The notes under the pieces are model-generated. The model was not told the origin of the DNA. It saw nothing but the letters and a program-made list of their open reading frames with translations, and ran no database searches. DNA of 21,424 bases from DAOTVS01 sp034436375 (GTDB taxonomy: Bacteria > Chloroflexota > Anaerolineae > SpSt-313): positions 1 to 21,424 of the forward strand of contig DAOTVS010000116.1 of NCBI GenBank assembly GCA_034436375.1. The letters are read 5' to 3'. The first letter of the stretch is position 1; each line of letters starts with the position of its first letter. This document shows, one piece after another, positions 1-6,447 of the stretch. A program made the position numbers and the translations under genes.

Positions 1-110
1 TGGATGAGCAGGGGGCCGCGGTAGTCTGTGCGCCATGTGCGATTTTCGAGCGTTTTTATTCCGCTGACGATCAGCCACGCATAGGGCTGCCGGATAGAGA
101 GTGCTTTCAT
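1..110 (-). CDS. ASCH-domain protein, N-terminal part (runs off the left edge)
   Basis: Read on the minus strand from an ATG at 110-108, the frame is open to the window edge and gives about 36 residues beginning MKALSIRQPYAWLIVSGIK and continuing with LENRTWRTDYRGPLLI. This is the very recognisable N-terminus of ASCH-domain proteins (MKALSIRQPWAWLI... ENRxWxTxYRGPLLIH). ASCH domains have a PUA-like beta-barrel fold and are proposed to bind RNA or modified nucleotides; phage copies are common but their role is mostly unknown. The gene is transcribed away from the structural genes, from the strong promoter at 174-201. The Shine-Dalgarno site is weak (GGATGGG upstream). The C-terminal part is outside the window, so completeness cannot be judged. 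The family assignment is confident; the function is not. Confidence 0.87.
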   Translation of the reverse strand, partial: MKALSIRQPYAWLIVSGIKTLENRTWRTDYRGPLLI

Positions 111-173
111 GACCCATCCGTGCTGGCCTATTGCCCAACCAGCGGGGCTTTGATTTAGCGCGCTCCTGTCTGC

Positions 174-201
174 ATTATACCACAATCGACAATATTGTCA
201 A
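174..201 (-). promoter_or_regulatory. Strong leftward sigma70-type promoter with extended -10
   Basis: On the minus strand, TTGACA (complement of 196-201) is followed by a 16-bp spacer and TATAAT (complement of 174-179), with TGG directly before the -10, an extended -10 element. Both hexamers match the consensus perfectly. Transcription would start near 167 and reach the ASCH start codon at 110 after about 57 nt of leader. The -35 overlaps the palindrome at 188-199, which suggests the promoter is repressible. Confidence 0.75.
185..199. promoter_or_regulatory. Operator-like palindrome, site 1
   Basis: GACAATATTGTC at 188-199 is a perfect 12-bp inverted repeat, preceded by AT C to give ATCGACAA-TA-TTGT. 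It covers part of the -35 and spacer of the leftward promoter, the position expected of a repressor operator. A second copy of the same pattern, ATCGACAA-CG-TTGT, lies at 364-377. The regulator that would bind is not in the window. Confidence 0.5.
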
Positions 202-363
202 TGGGGGATTGCAGGGAAATTTTGAAGTTGCGGTGATAGCCGCAAAGCGAACACAGATGTCGCCGGACTATGATACGCTTAGCGCACTGGGAGCAATGGC
301 CCGTGCGGATCTACAGCGGATGCCGCTAGCCGGGTGGGAGGGGGCTGGGCCTGATATCGCCAG

Positions 364-395
364 ATCGACAACGTTGTAGGGAGTCTGGCTAATTT
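364..395 (+). promoter_or_regulatory. Operator-like palindrome, site 2, with a possible rightward promoter
   Basis: ACAACGTTGT at 368-377 is a perfect palindrome inside ATCGACAA-CG-TTGT, matching site 1 outside the two central bases. TCGACA at 365-370 is one base from the -35 consensus. Possible -10 elements are GCTAAT (388-393, 17-bp spacer) or TAATTT (390-395, 19-bp spacer); both are poor. If real, this promoter would drive the PP-loop gene and perhaps the late genes. The repeated palindrome is clear, the promoter is tentative. Confidence 0.4.
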
Positions 396-409
396 GATGT
401 GGGTGGATT

Positions 410-1153
410 ATGCCAAAGGCGCGCATACAGACGACGGGCCGAAACGGGATAGGAGAGGATGGCCAGCCCATCCCGTCCGATGATCTGCGCCAGTACGCGC
501 GAGATATTGCCGGGAATCGACTGTTGCTCTCATTTTCTGGCCGTGACAGTCTAGCCGCCTGGTTGTATCTGCGCGATCATTTCGAGTTGATTCCGTACTG
601 GTGCTACACAGTGCCTGGGCTGAGCTATGATGAGCAGATGCTGGAATATTATGAGCGAGAGTTCCATTGCCATATCATCCGCCTGCCCCACCCGCGCACC
701 TACGAGCTGTTGCGCCGGGGCGCCTGGCAACCGCTGGAGAATTGGCGGATGCTCTACTATGCCCAATTACCGTATTTCGATTATGCCGACATCGAGCAGA
801 GGCTGGCCCGGCAGTTTGGGCTGGGTGAAAACTATTTAGCTGTTGTGGGCATTAAAGCGGCTGACAACCTGATGCGCTTGCGCCTGATCCGGCAGATGGG
901 GCCTATCGGCAATAAGCACCGGCATTATTATTTTGCGATCTGGGACTGGAAAACGGTGGACGTGCAAGAGTACATCCGCAAGGCGGGGCTTAAGCTCTCG
1001 CGCGAATACCGTTACTGGGGCTCGACGGGTGATGGTATTGAGTACAACTGGCTGGCCTATCTGCGCGATAACCTGCCTGAGGATTACCAGAAGGTGCTCG
1101 ACGTGTTCCCGCTGGCGGACCTGGAACTGTTCAGATTTGAGCATGTGGCATGA
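410..1153 (+). CDS. PP-loop / PAPS reductase-like protein
   Basis: 247 aa. A hydrophobic strand leads into SFSGRDSLAAW at residues 41-51, the position and style of the PP-loop of the adenine nucleotide alpha hydrolase family (PAPS reductase, ATP sulfurylase small subunit, DndC, tRNA thiolation enzymes), which AMP- or ADP-activate a substrate. The canonical loop is SGGxDS; here it reads SGRDS, one residue shorter. The following alternation (WCYTVPGL, then HIIRLPHP) fits the Rossmann-like fold typical of the family. The ATG at 410 is the first start after an in-frame stop at 395-397, with only a weak GGTGG ribosome site. It overlaps the next gene by ATGA, so the two are probably translated together. 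Phage homologues are usually labelled phosphoadenosine phosphosulfate reductase, but sulfate reduction is unlikely here; nucleic acid or nucleotide modification is a more natural guess. Confidence 0.75.
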   Translation: MPKARIQTTGRNGIGEDGQPIPSDDLRQYARDIAGNRLLLSFSGRDSLAAWLYLRDHFELIPYWCYTVPGLSYDEQMLEYYEREFHCHIIRLPHPRTYELLRRGAWQPLENWRMLYYAQLPYFDYADIEQRLARQFGLGENYLAVVGIKAADNLMRLRLIRQMGPIGNKHRHYYFAIWDWKTVDVQEYIRKAGLKLSREYRYWGSTGDGIEYNWLAYLRDNLPEDYQKVLDVFPLADLELFRFEHVA

Positions 1154-1596
1154 AGAAACTGACGATTGAGCGCCACGAGATCAAGATAGGTAAGAAGGGG
1201 TACAAGCCACTGCGCATGCCCCGACTGGAAACCATGTTTGAGGATGAGGGCGATCCGCTGGAGGCTGTGCCCTATGAGGAGCTGAAGGACGATCTGGAGG
1301 CGAGCGCCACTGCTGAAATGAGCGAACTGGTGCGCCAGATTAAGGAGAAACGACAGGCCGACCGCGATCGCTTCCGAGTGCTGCGCGAGCCTGATTATTT
1401 TGTGGTGCTCTGTTTTCAGTCGCGCGATCAGCGGAATGAGTTCCTGGCCAAGAGCGAATGGGCTGAGGAAGACACAAAGTATCTCAACGGCTTGGAGATA
1501 TGCAGGCGGCTGGGCATTGACGTGCAGCCTATCGAGATTAAGCCGCTCAAGTTTCGTGGCAAGCCGCATAGATTCAGTAAGGAAGAGGTGCTGTGA
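1150..1596 (+). CDS. Unknown protein, translational partner of the PP-loop gene
   Basis: 148 aa, start ATG at 1150 overlapping the previous stop (ATGA). I do not recognise a named family. The N-terminal third is basic (KKLTIERHEIKIGKKGYK), the middle is acidic and helical with charged heptads (ELKDDLEAS... ELVRQIKEKRQADRDRF), and residues about 82-130 read as a compact alpha/beta unit: DYFVVLCFQSRDQRNEFL, then KYLNGLEICRRLGIDV. The VVLCFQSRDQRNEFL segment looks like a strand followed by a helix of a ferredoxin-like or RRM-like fold. No signal peptide or membrane segment is visible. Tight coupling to the PP-loop gene argues that both act in one process, possibly as enzyme and specificity or scaffold subunit; this is inference. 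Confidence 0.7.
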   Translation: MKKLTIERHEIKIGKKGYKPLRMPRLETMFEDEGDPLEAVPYEELKDDLEASATAEMSELVRQIKEKRQADRDRFRVLREPDYFVVLCFQSRDQRNEFLAKSEWAEEDTKYLNGLEICRRLGIDVQPIEIKPLKFRGKPHRFSKEEVL

Positions 1597-1712
1597 TGCG
1601 TGGTGCTATGGGAGTTGGACAGGGAGTAAAAGTAAGCAACAGGACGGGCTTGCGTGGGGGCGCAATCGCGCGGGGTGGCCCGGCTCGCTATGCAGCGAGC
1701 GAAGGCCGCTAG
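1596..1712 (+). CDS. Possible 38-aa leader-type ORF (doubtful)
   Basis: An ATG overlapping the preceding stop (TGATG, 1594-1598) opens a 38-codon frame ending at TAG 1710-1712. The peptide is glycine- and arginine-rich (MRGAMGVGQGVKVSNRTGLR...) and the second half is translated from the hairpin-rich repeat, which argues against a selected protein. The overlap is the only support. It may be the remnant of a gene disrupted by the inserted repeat, or simply chance. Confidence 0.15.
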   Translation: MRGAMGVGQGVKVSNRTGLRGGAIARGGPARYAASEGR

Positions 1713-1750
1713 TCCCAAGGGGAGAGGGTGAGCCCCCCCCCACCCTCTCC
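1683..1750. repeat. REP-like double hairpin between accessory genes and terminase
   Basis: Two perfect inverted repeats lie side by side in the only non-coding gap of this part of the module. GCTCGCT (1683-1689) pairs with AGCGAGC (1694-1700) around ATGC, and GGAGAGGGTG (1721-1730) pairs with CACCCTCTCC (1741-1750) around a loop that is A, G and then eight C. No T-run follows, so a simple intrinsic terminator is unlikely. The arrangement resembles extragenic palindromic repeats dispersed in some bacterial chromosomes; as RNA it could shield transcript ends or attenuate transcription into the terminase genes. Confidence 0.55.
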
Positions 1751-1764
1751 AGCACTGATGCGTA

Positions 1765-2196
1765 ATGGCCGGCAGACGACTAAAACTGACAGATACGGTG
1801 CGCAAGCGGATTTGTGATGCGCTCTCCATTGGAGCAACGCGGGAGATGGCTGCAAGATATGCGCGCGTATCGGTATCGTCGCTAACCAGTTGGCTGAAGC
1901 AGGCCCGTGAGGAAAGGGACGCTATCGCGGCGGGCAATGAGCCTAACCCGGAGCGGAAGCCATTCCTGGCATTATTGTCAGCTATTGAGGATGCCGAGGC
2001 CGATGCTGGTATGTCCTGGTTGCAGGTGGTGGATAAGGCCGCGCAATCTGATCCCAACTGGGCCTGGCGGATGCTCAAGCAGCGCTTTCCGGAGGGGTTC
2101 CAGGATGTGGTGCAGGCGCAGGTCAGTGGGCCAGGCGGCGCGCCCATCGAATTCATCGAGGTTGCGCGTCCCACAGAGGAAGCATCAGGTGAGTGA
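1765..2196 (+). CDS. terS: Terminase small subunit-like HTH protein
   Basis: 143 aa. Residues about 10-45 form a helix-turn-helix of the transposase/small-terminase type (RKRICDALSIGATREMAARY then VSVSSLTSWLKQA). Small terminases recognise the packaging start on the viral genome and hand it to the large subunit. The central part (ALLSAIEDAEADAGMSWLQVVDKAA) is helical and the DPNWAWRMLKQRFPEGF motif followed by a flexible tail is typical of phage TerS-like proteins. The gene overlaps the large terminase start by GTGA, supporting the role. The start ATG has a weak ribosome site next to the hairpin region. A general HTH protein is the alternative. Confidence 0.8.
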   Translation: MAGRRLKLTDTVRKRICDALSIGATREMAARYARVSVSSLTSWLKQAREERDAIAAGNEPNPERKPFLALLSAIEDAEADAGMSWLQVVDKAAQSDPNWAWRMLKQRFPEGFQDVVQAQVSGPGGAPIEFIEVARPTEEASGE

Positions 2197-3494
2197 GCAA
2201 GACCGAGCTTTGGCAAGTCGTCGAACGCAACGGAAAGCGTGGGCTGTCTTACCATTTCCATCCTGGCCAACTCCGGGCATGGGACAGCACCCGCCGTTTC
2301 GTGTTCATGCTGGCTGGCACGCAGGGAGGGAAAACGTCGTTCAGCCCCCTCTGGATGCATCGGGAGATTCAACGTTGTGGCCCTGGCGACTACCTGGCAG
2401 TAACGGCCACCTTCCCCCTGCTGCGGCTAAAGATGCTGCCAGAGTTTCGGCGCTTTTTCGAGCAGACGCTGCACATTGCGGTCTGGAAGGGGAGCGACTT
2501 TGCCCTGCACCTCAACGATGGCAGCCGCATCATTTTCGGCTCTGCGACGCATCCGGAGAGCCTGGAGAGTGCCACGGCCAAGGCAGCGGTAATGGACGAA
2601 TGCGGTCAGGATCAGTTCCGCCTTGGTTCCTGGGAAGCAGTGCAACGCCGGCTCTCCCTGAACCAAGGGCGCGTGCTAGGCGGCACGACCATTTACAATC
2701 TAGGCTGGCTCAAGCAGCAGGCCTATGACCGCTGGCTGGCTGGCGATCCGGACTATGACGTTATCCAGTTTGAATCGATCATCAATCCCGCATTCCCTCG
2801 GGCGGAGTATGAGCGAGCGCGGCGCAGCCTGCCTGGGTGGAAGTTCAGGATGTTCTATGAGGGCCAATTCGACAGGCCGCCCGGATTGATCTACGCAGAC
2901 TTTATCAATCGATACAGGGAGGAGGACGGCCATAAGGTACGTCCATTCAACATCCCACCGGAATGGCCACGCTTTGTAGGCATCGACTTTGGGGCAGTGC
3001 ACACAGCGCTGGTATGGCTGGCGTGGGATCCGACCGTCAATGTCTACTATCTATATCGCGAGAGCCTGGAGGGGAACAAGACAACGGCGGAGCATGCCAG
3101 AGGGGCGCTGATAGAGGCGTCCGGCAAGAATGTAATTAGCTGGCATGGTGGCAGCCGGAGCGAGCTGCAGCAGCGCATGGACTGGGCGGCAGCGGGCGTA
3201 ATCGTGCAGGAACCGCCCTTTGATGATGTCGAGGTCGGCATCAATCGAGTGACAGAACTACTCAAAACTCGGCGCCTGTTCATCTTCGATACCTGCGCTG
3301 GAGTACTGGATGAGCTCGGCACCTATAGCCGGACAGTGGGTGAAGATGGTCAGCCCACAGAAAAGATCAAGGACAAAGCGGAATTTCACCATTTGGATGC
3401 GCTGCGGTATGTGGTCATTGGCATCACGACACCGGCAGTGCGGACCGACGAGATATACGTGTACGACGAGCGCGTACACATCTCGGATTTCTGA
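2193..3494 (+). CDS. terL: Terminase large subunit (packaging ATPase/nuclease)
   Basis: 433 aa. This motor translocates DNA into the prohead and cuts it. The N-terminal ATPase has a Walker A at residues 42-48 (GTQGGKT, catalytic K47) and a Walker B at about 131-136 (AAVMDE), followed by the coupling motif around GGTTIYN (163-169). The C-terminal RNase H-like nuclease begins with FVGIDFG (D265 as metal ligand), continues with IFDTCAG near 364-370 and ends with HHLDALRY (D402). All parts of a complete TerL are present. The GTG start at 2193 overlaps the small subunit stop, with GAGG upstream. The next gene, the portal, begins 6 bp after the stop, the usual motor-portal pairing. Confidence 0.95.
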   Translation: MSKTELWQVVERNGKRGLSYHFHPGQLRAWDSTRRFVFMLAGTQGGKTSFSPLWMHREIQRCGPGDYLAVTATFPLLRLKMLPEFRRFFEQTLHIAVWKGSDFALHLNDGSRIIFGSATHPESLESATAKAAVMDECGQDQFRLGSWEAVQRRLSLNQGRVLGGTTIYNLGWLKQQAYDRWLAGDPDYDVIQFESIINPAFPRAEYERARRSLPGWKFRMFYEGQFDRPPGLIYADFINRYREEDGHKVRPFNIPPEWPRFVGIDFGAVHTALVWLAWDPTVNVYYLYRESLEGNKTTAEHARGALIEASGKNVISWHGGSRSELQQRMDWAAAGVIVQEPPFDDVEVGINRVTELLKTRRLFIFDTCAGVLDELGTYSRTVGEDGQPTEKIKDKAEFHHLDALRYVVIGITTPAVRTDEIYVYDERVHISDF

Positions 3495-3500
3495 GGCAGC

Positions 3501-5909
3501 ATGAGCAAACACTATGGCGCGCGGAAACAACGGAATATGGCTGTCGTTGCAGTTGAGAACCAGGCATTAGCCGATCTGCAATCCGAATTGAGACAGGAGC
3601 AGTTTAGGGGCGAGCTGCTTGAAGAGCGCCTTGCTGAGCTGGAGCTGGGCCTGGAGGACGTGGGGTGGCAGCGTCTCTATGCCGATTTCGAGAGGGACAT
3701 CAGCCGAGAGGGACTCAGGCGCATTTGCCAGCAGGCCCAGATCATGTGGATCAAAAACCCGTTAATAAAGCGCGCCGTTGACGTGCAGTGCATGTACGTT
3801 TTTGGCCAGGGCGTCAGCGTCACGGCCAAGGACAGTGCAATCAATGATGTGGTACAGACGTTTTGGGACGATGAGGCCAACCGCGCTGAGTTGACCAGCC
3901 ATGAGGCGTTGCTGCTCAAAGAGACAGACCTGCAATTATTTGGCAACCTGTTCTTCGTCTTCTTCACGGATCCCGTCACTGGTCATGTGCGCATTCGCAC
4001 CATCCCGTTTGATGAGATTCAGGACATCATTACAGACCCGGAAGATGCAAAACGTCCGTTCTTTTACAAGCGTGTTTGGCAGGAGAGCCGGCTGGACAAT
4101 GACAGCGGCAACGTGGAGACGAAGCAGCTAACGGCGTACTACCCGGACTGGCGCTATCGTCCGGACGCCAGGCCACGTGTCATTGGCGAGTATCCCGTGA
4201 TGTGGGACGTGCCGGTCTATCACGTCAAGGTCAACTCTCTCAGTGACATGAAGTTTGGCGTGAGCGAGGTCTACGCAGCCATTGACTGGGCGAAGGCATA
4301 CAAGTCATTCCTGGAAGACTGGGCGACCATTGTCCGCGCTTACTCACGTTTCGCATGGCAAGTCACAACCAAGGGTGGGCTGAAAGGCGTCCAGGCTGCC
4401 AAGGCCAAGTTGGGTACGCAGCTTACTACGGGCACGCTGGACCGGAATCCGCCGCCAGTGACAGGCTCAACATTCGTGGCCGACGAAGGGATCAGTGTGC
4501 AGCCCATTCGCACAGCAGGGGCTACAACGAGTGCAGATGATGGCCGGCGACTGCTGCTGATGGTCTGTGCCAGCCTGGGGTTGCCCGAGACCTTCTTTGG
4601 CGACGTGACGCGAGGCGCCATGGCGACGGCTCGTACTCTGGATCGCCCTACCGAGCTTAAGATGGTCAGCCGACAAACGCTCTGGCGTGAGATCATCCAG
4701 AGCATTCTGCGCTACGCTATTGCTCGCAACGTTGAGGCGCCCCGAGGCGATCTGAAAGGCGTTGTCCAGTATGACGACATGGGTGTGCCCAGGGTAACAT
4801 TTATGCCGGTGGTGGACAAAGATGGCCAGGAGCATGATGTCGATGCCTCTATCGTCATCGGCTTCCCTCCGGTTCTTGAACACGATGTGCTGCAGCAAGT
4901 ACAGGCTATCACGCAGGCGGCGACTCTGAATGGGCAAGCGCTGGCCGGGACGATTGATATTAAAACGCTCAGCCGCATGATGTTGACAGCCCTGGGAGAG
5001 CAAGACGTAGATGGGCTCATCGCACAAATGTTCGCTTCCAGAGAGCAACAGGACACAGGCGACCAGGCAACCGCTGAGGAAGGCATAACCGAGGCAATGC
5101 GCCAGCTGCAAACGGAGCTGCGCCAGGCACAGCGGGACCGTAAACTGGTTCCGATCATGAAACAGTGCGAGCAACGGCTGGGGAATGCATTCCGCGCGCA
5201 GGGGCGAGCATTCGTCGAGAGATTGAATACCATCATGGATCGCTGGCCGGTCAAGGAAGCGGACATACCGATAGGCTTTGACTGGGACTCGCTTTATACC
5301 GATGCGGCGGATGAGACGACAGACGAATTCGTCTCTGCTCTCGAAGATGCCATCAGAGAATCGCTGTTAGCCGGTGGAATACGGGCAGTCGCCGAAGCGA
5401 ATCTAGAGGGGCTATCATTCAGTCTTGATAATCCATTGGCCATACAGTACATCGAGGACCGGGGCGCTGCGCTGGTCGCCGGGATCAACGAGACCACGCG
5501 GGACTATATCCGCACTGTGTTGCGCCAGGGCGTGCAAGAGGGCTGGAGCCCCAAGCGGGTGGCACAGGAGATCATTAACCGGTACGAAGAGTTCGCCATA
5601 GGCAAACCGCAGCACCACATCGAGAGCCGGGCGCATGGCATCGCCGTGACCGAGGTCGGCAACGCCTATGTCCACGCCAATGCGATAGTAGCGCAAGACC
5701 TGAGCGATGGCGGCCTGCAGATGGAAAAGCGGTGGCTGGACTATGAGAATGGAGCATGCGATCTCTGCCGGATGAACGCGGACGCCGGGTGGATACCCTT
5801 TGACCAGAGCTTCCCATCAGGAGACATGCAGCCTCTGGCGCATCCCTACTGCCGGTGCGACCTGCTGATCCGCCGAGCGGGCAGCGAGGAGGACCAGGCG
5901 GGGGGATGA
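3501..5909 (+). CDS. Portal protein fused to a MuF-type head morphogenesis domain
   Basis: 802 aa. Residues about 40-500 are a portal: the ring at the capsid vertex through which DNA passes and the tail attaches. Typical portal features are the helical N-terminus ending in KNPLIKRAVDVQCMYVFG, the wing strands (VRIRTIPFDEIQDIITDPED), and the stem-proximal region SLGLPETFFGDV. The C-terminal 230 residues are a MuF/SPP1 gp7-like minor head domain: RAHGIAVTEVGNAYVHAN, then a zinc-type cluster C753-x2-C756 ... H781-x2-C784-x-C786. The two are usually separate adjacent genes; I see no stop or frameshift between them. MuF domains are carried into the capsid with the DNA in some phages. Length far above a normal portal (about 450-550 aa) fits the fusion. 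Confidence 0.92.
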   Translation: MSKHYGARKQRNMAVVAVENQALADLQSELRQEQFRGELLEERLAELELGLEDVGWQRLYADFERDISREGLRRICQQAQIMWIKNPLIKRAVDVQCMYVFGQGVSVTAKDSAINDVVQTFWDDEANRAELTSHEALLLKETDLQLFGNLFFVFFTDPVTGHVRIRTIPFDEIQDIITDPEDAKRPFFYKRVWQESRLDNDSGNVETKQLTAYYPDWRYRPDARPRVIGEYPVMWDVPVYHVKVNSLSDMKFGVSEVYAAIDWAKAYKSFLEDWATIVRAYSRFAWQVTTKGGLKGVQAAKAKLGTQLTTGTLDRNPPPVTGSTFVADEGISVQPIRTAGATTSADDGRRLLLMVCASLGLPETFFGDVTRGAMATARTLDRPTELKMVSRQTLWREIIQSILRYAIARNVEAPRGDLKGVVQYDDMGVPRVTFMPVVDKDGQEHDVDASIVIGFPPVLEHDVLQQVQAITQAATLNGQALAGTIDIKTLSRMMLTALGEQDVDGLIAQMFASREQQDTGDQATAEEGITEAMRQLQTELRQAQRDRKLVPIMKQCEQRLGNAFRAQGRAFVERLNTIMDRWPVKEADIPIGFDWDSLYTDAADETTDEFVSALEDAIRESLLAGGIRAVAEANLEGLSFSLDNPLAIQYIEDRGAALVAGINETTRDYIRTVLRQGVQEGWSPKRVAQEIINRYEEFAIGKPQHHIESRAHGIAVTEVGNAYVHANAIVAQDLSDGGLQMEKRWLDYENGACDLCRMNADAGWIPFDQSFPSGDMQPLAHPYCRCDLLIRRAGSEEDQAGG

Positions 5910-6100
5910 GCATCCCATGTGCAGCGCGCCATGTGGCCTGTAGCGCGTTTCGGTGGAGTAGGCAGAAGCTACTGAGAGTGGGTATTGTTCACATAACGTG
6001 TATAGTGCGAAATAGGGCAACCGGACATTTTCGCCCGTTGAAGGGCCGTGATGTTGGGGCCCCAAGGAGCCTGGATGTCCCCTCGTGTTTGGAGGTTGAA
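5910..6100. other. 191-bp gap before the head genes
   Basis: The longest non-coding interval inside the late operon. It contains a perfect 12-bp palindrome TTGGGGCCCCAA (6054-6065) and a -10-like TATAGT (6001-6006) without a good -35 at 17 bp. The frame of the next gene is open back to an ATG at 5906 overlapping the portal stop, but the extra residues are rich in Arg and Cys and look non-coding, and a strong ribosome site sits at 6091. A promoter or RNA structure for head genes is possible but unproven. Confidence 0.4.
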
Positions 6101-6445
6101 ATGCCATTGCATCTTATAGCAGGAGCGAGCATCAGTGAGCAAACGCCCCTGCCTGTCGGCAGTATTCCCGCGACCCTGACCACGGCGAGCGTATCGGTCG
6201 GATCCGCCAGCACGCCCGTTGTTGCCGCCAACAACAACAGACGCTATCTCTTACTGACCAACGACAGCGACACCACTATCTATATCGCCCTGGGGAACAA
6301 TGCGGCCCAGGCTAGCGGCATCCGGTTAGCTGCCAATGGTGGGCAAATGGAGTTCAGCGCGGTCAAGGGCAATCTGTATACGGGTGCTGTTACTGCCATC
6401 TCCAGCGCAAGCGGCAAAAACCTGCTCGTGCTGGAAGGAGTATAG
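6101..6445 (+). CDS. Small beta-rich virion protein of unknown role
   Basis: 114 aa, start ATG at 6101 preceded by GGAGG at 6091-6095, which decides the start. The sequence is low in charge and rich in Ser, Thr, Ala and Asn, with alternating beta strands (RRYLLLTNDSDTTIYIAL, then NGGQMEFSAVKGNLYTGAV and a C-terminal KNLLVLEGV). Such short beta-sandwich proteins next to the scaffold and capsid genes are commonly capsid accessory or decoration proteins, or adsorbed carbohydrate-binding proteins. I cannot assign a family. It has no signal peptide or membrane segment. It ends 2 bp before the protease/scaffold gene. A similar low-charge beta protein is encoded at 11896-12246. Confidence 0.75.
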   Translation: MPLHLIAGASISEQTPLPVGSIPATLTTASVSVGSASTPVVAANNNRRYLLLTNDSDTTIYIALGNNAAQASGIRLAANGGQMEFSAVKGNLYTGAVTAISSASGKNLLVLEGV

Positions 6446-6447
6446 CT

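Larger units (their letters stand above)
111..409. other. Divergent intergenic region, no convincing gene
   Basis: These 299 bp separate the leftward ASCH gene from the rightward PP-loop gene. They hold the strong leftward promoter (174-201), two related palindromes (185-199 and 364-378), and a small hairpin TTGCGG/CCGCAA (228-233 with 240-245). A TTG-started frame from 131 to 379 overlaps the promoter and has no recognisable protein character. I see no coding signal on either strand here. Confidence 0.6.

Noticed and set aside
131..379. TTG-started 82-aa frame on the + strand
   Set aside because: It overlaps the strong leftward promoter and both palindromic sites, has no ribosome site and no recognisable protein features.
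1721..1764. Intrinsic terminator at the GGAGAGGGTG hairpin
   Set aside because: The stem is strong but no T-run follows, and it lies within an apparently continuous late operon.
1428..2372. Long antisense frame across the 148-aa gene and terminase genes
   Set aside because: It opposes three well-supported genes and has low-complexity Ser/Arg/Pro composition typical of shadow frames in GC-rich DNA.
1907..2728. 273-aa frame overlapping both terminase genes on the + strand
   Set aside because: It lies in another frame of conserved terminase sequence and shows Arg/Pro/Trp-rich shadow composition.
5855..6100. Upstream extension of the 6101 gene
   Set aside because: The extra residues are Arg/Cys-rich and unlike a folded domain; GGAGG at 6091-6095 places the start at 6101. 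The ATGA-overlapping start at 5906 remains a minor possibility.
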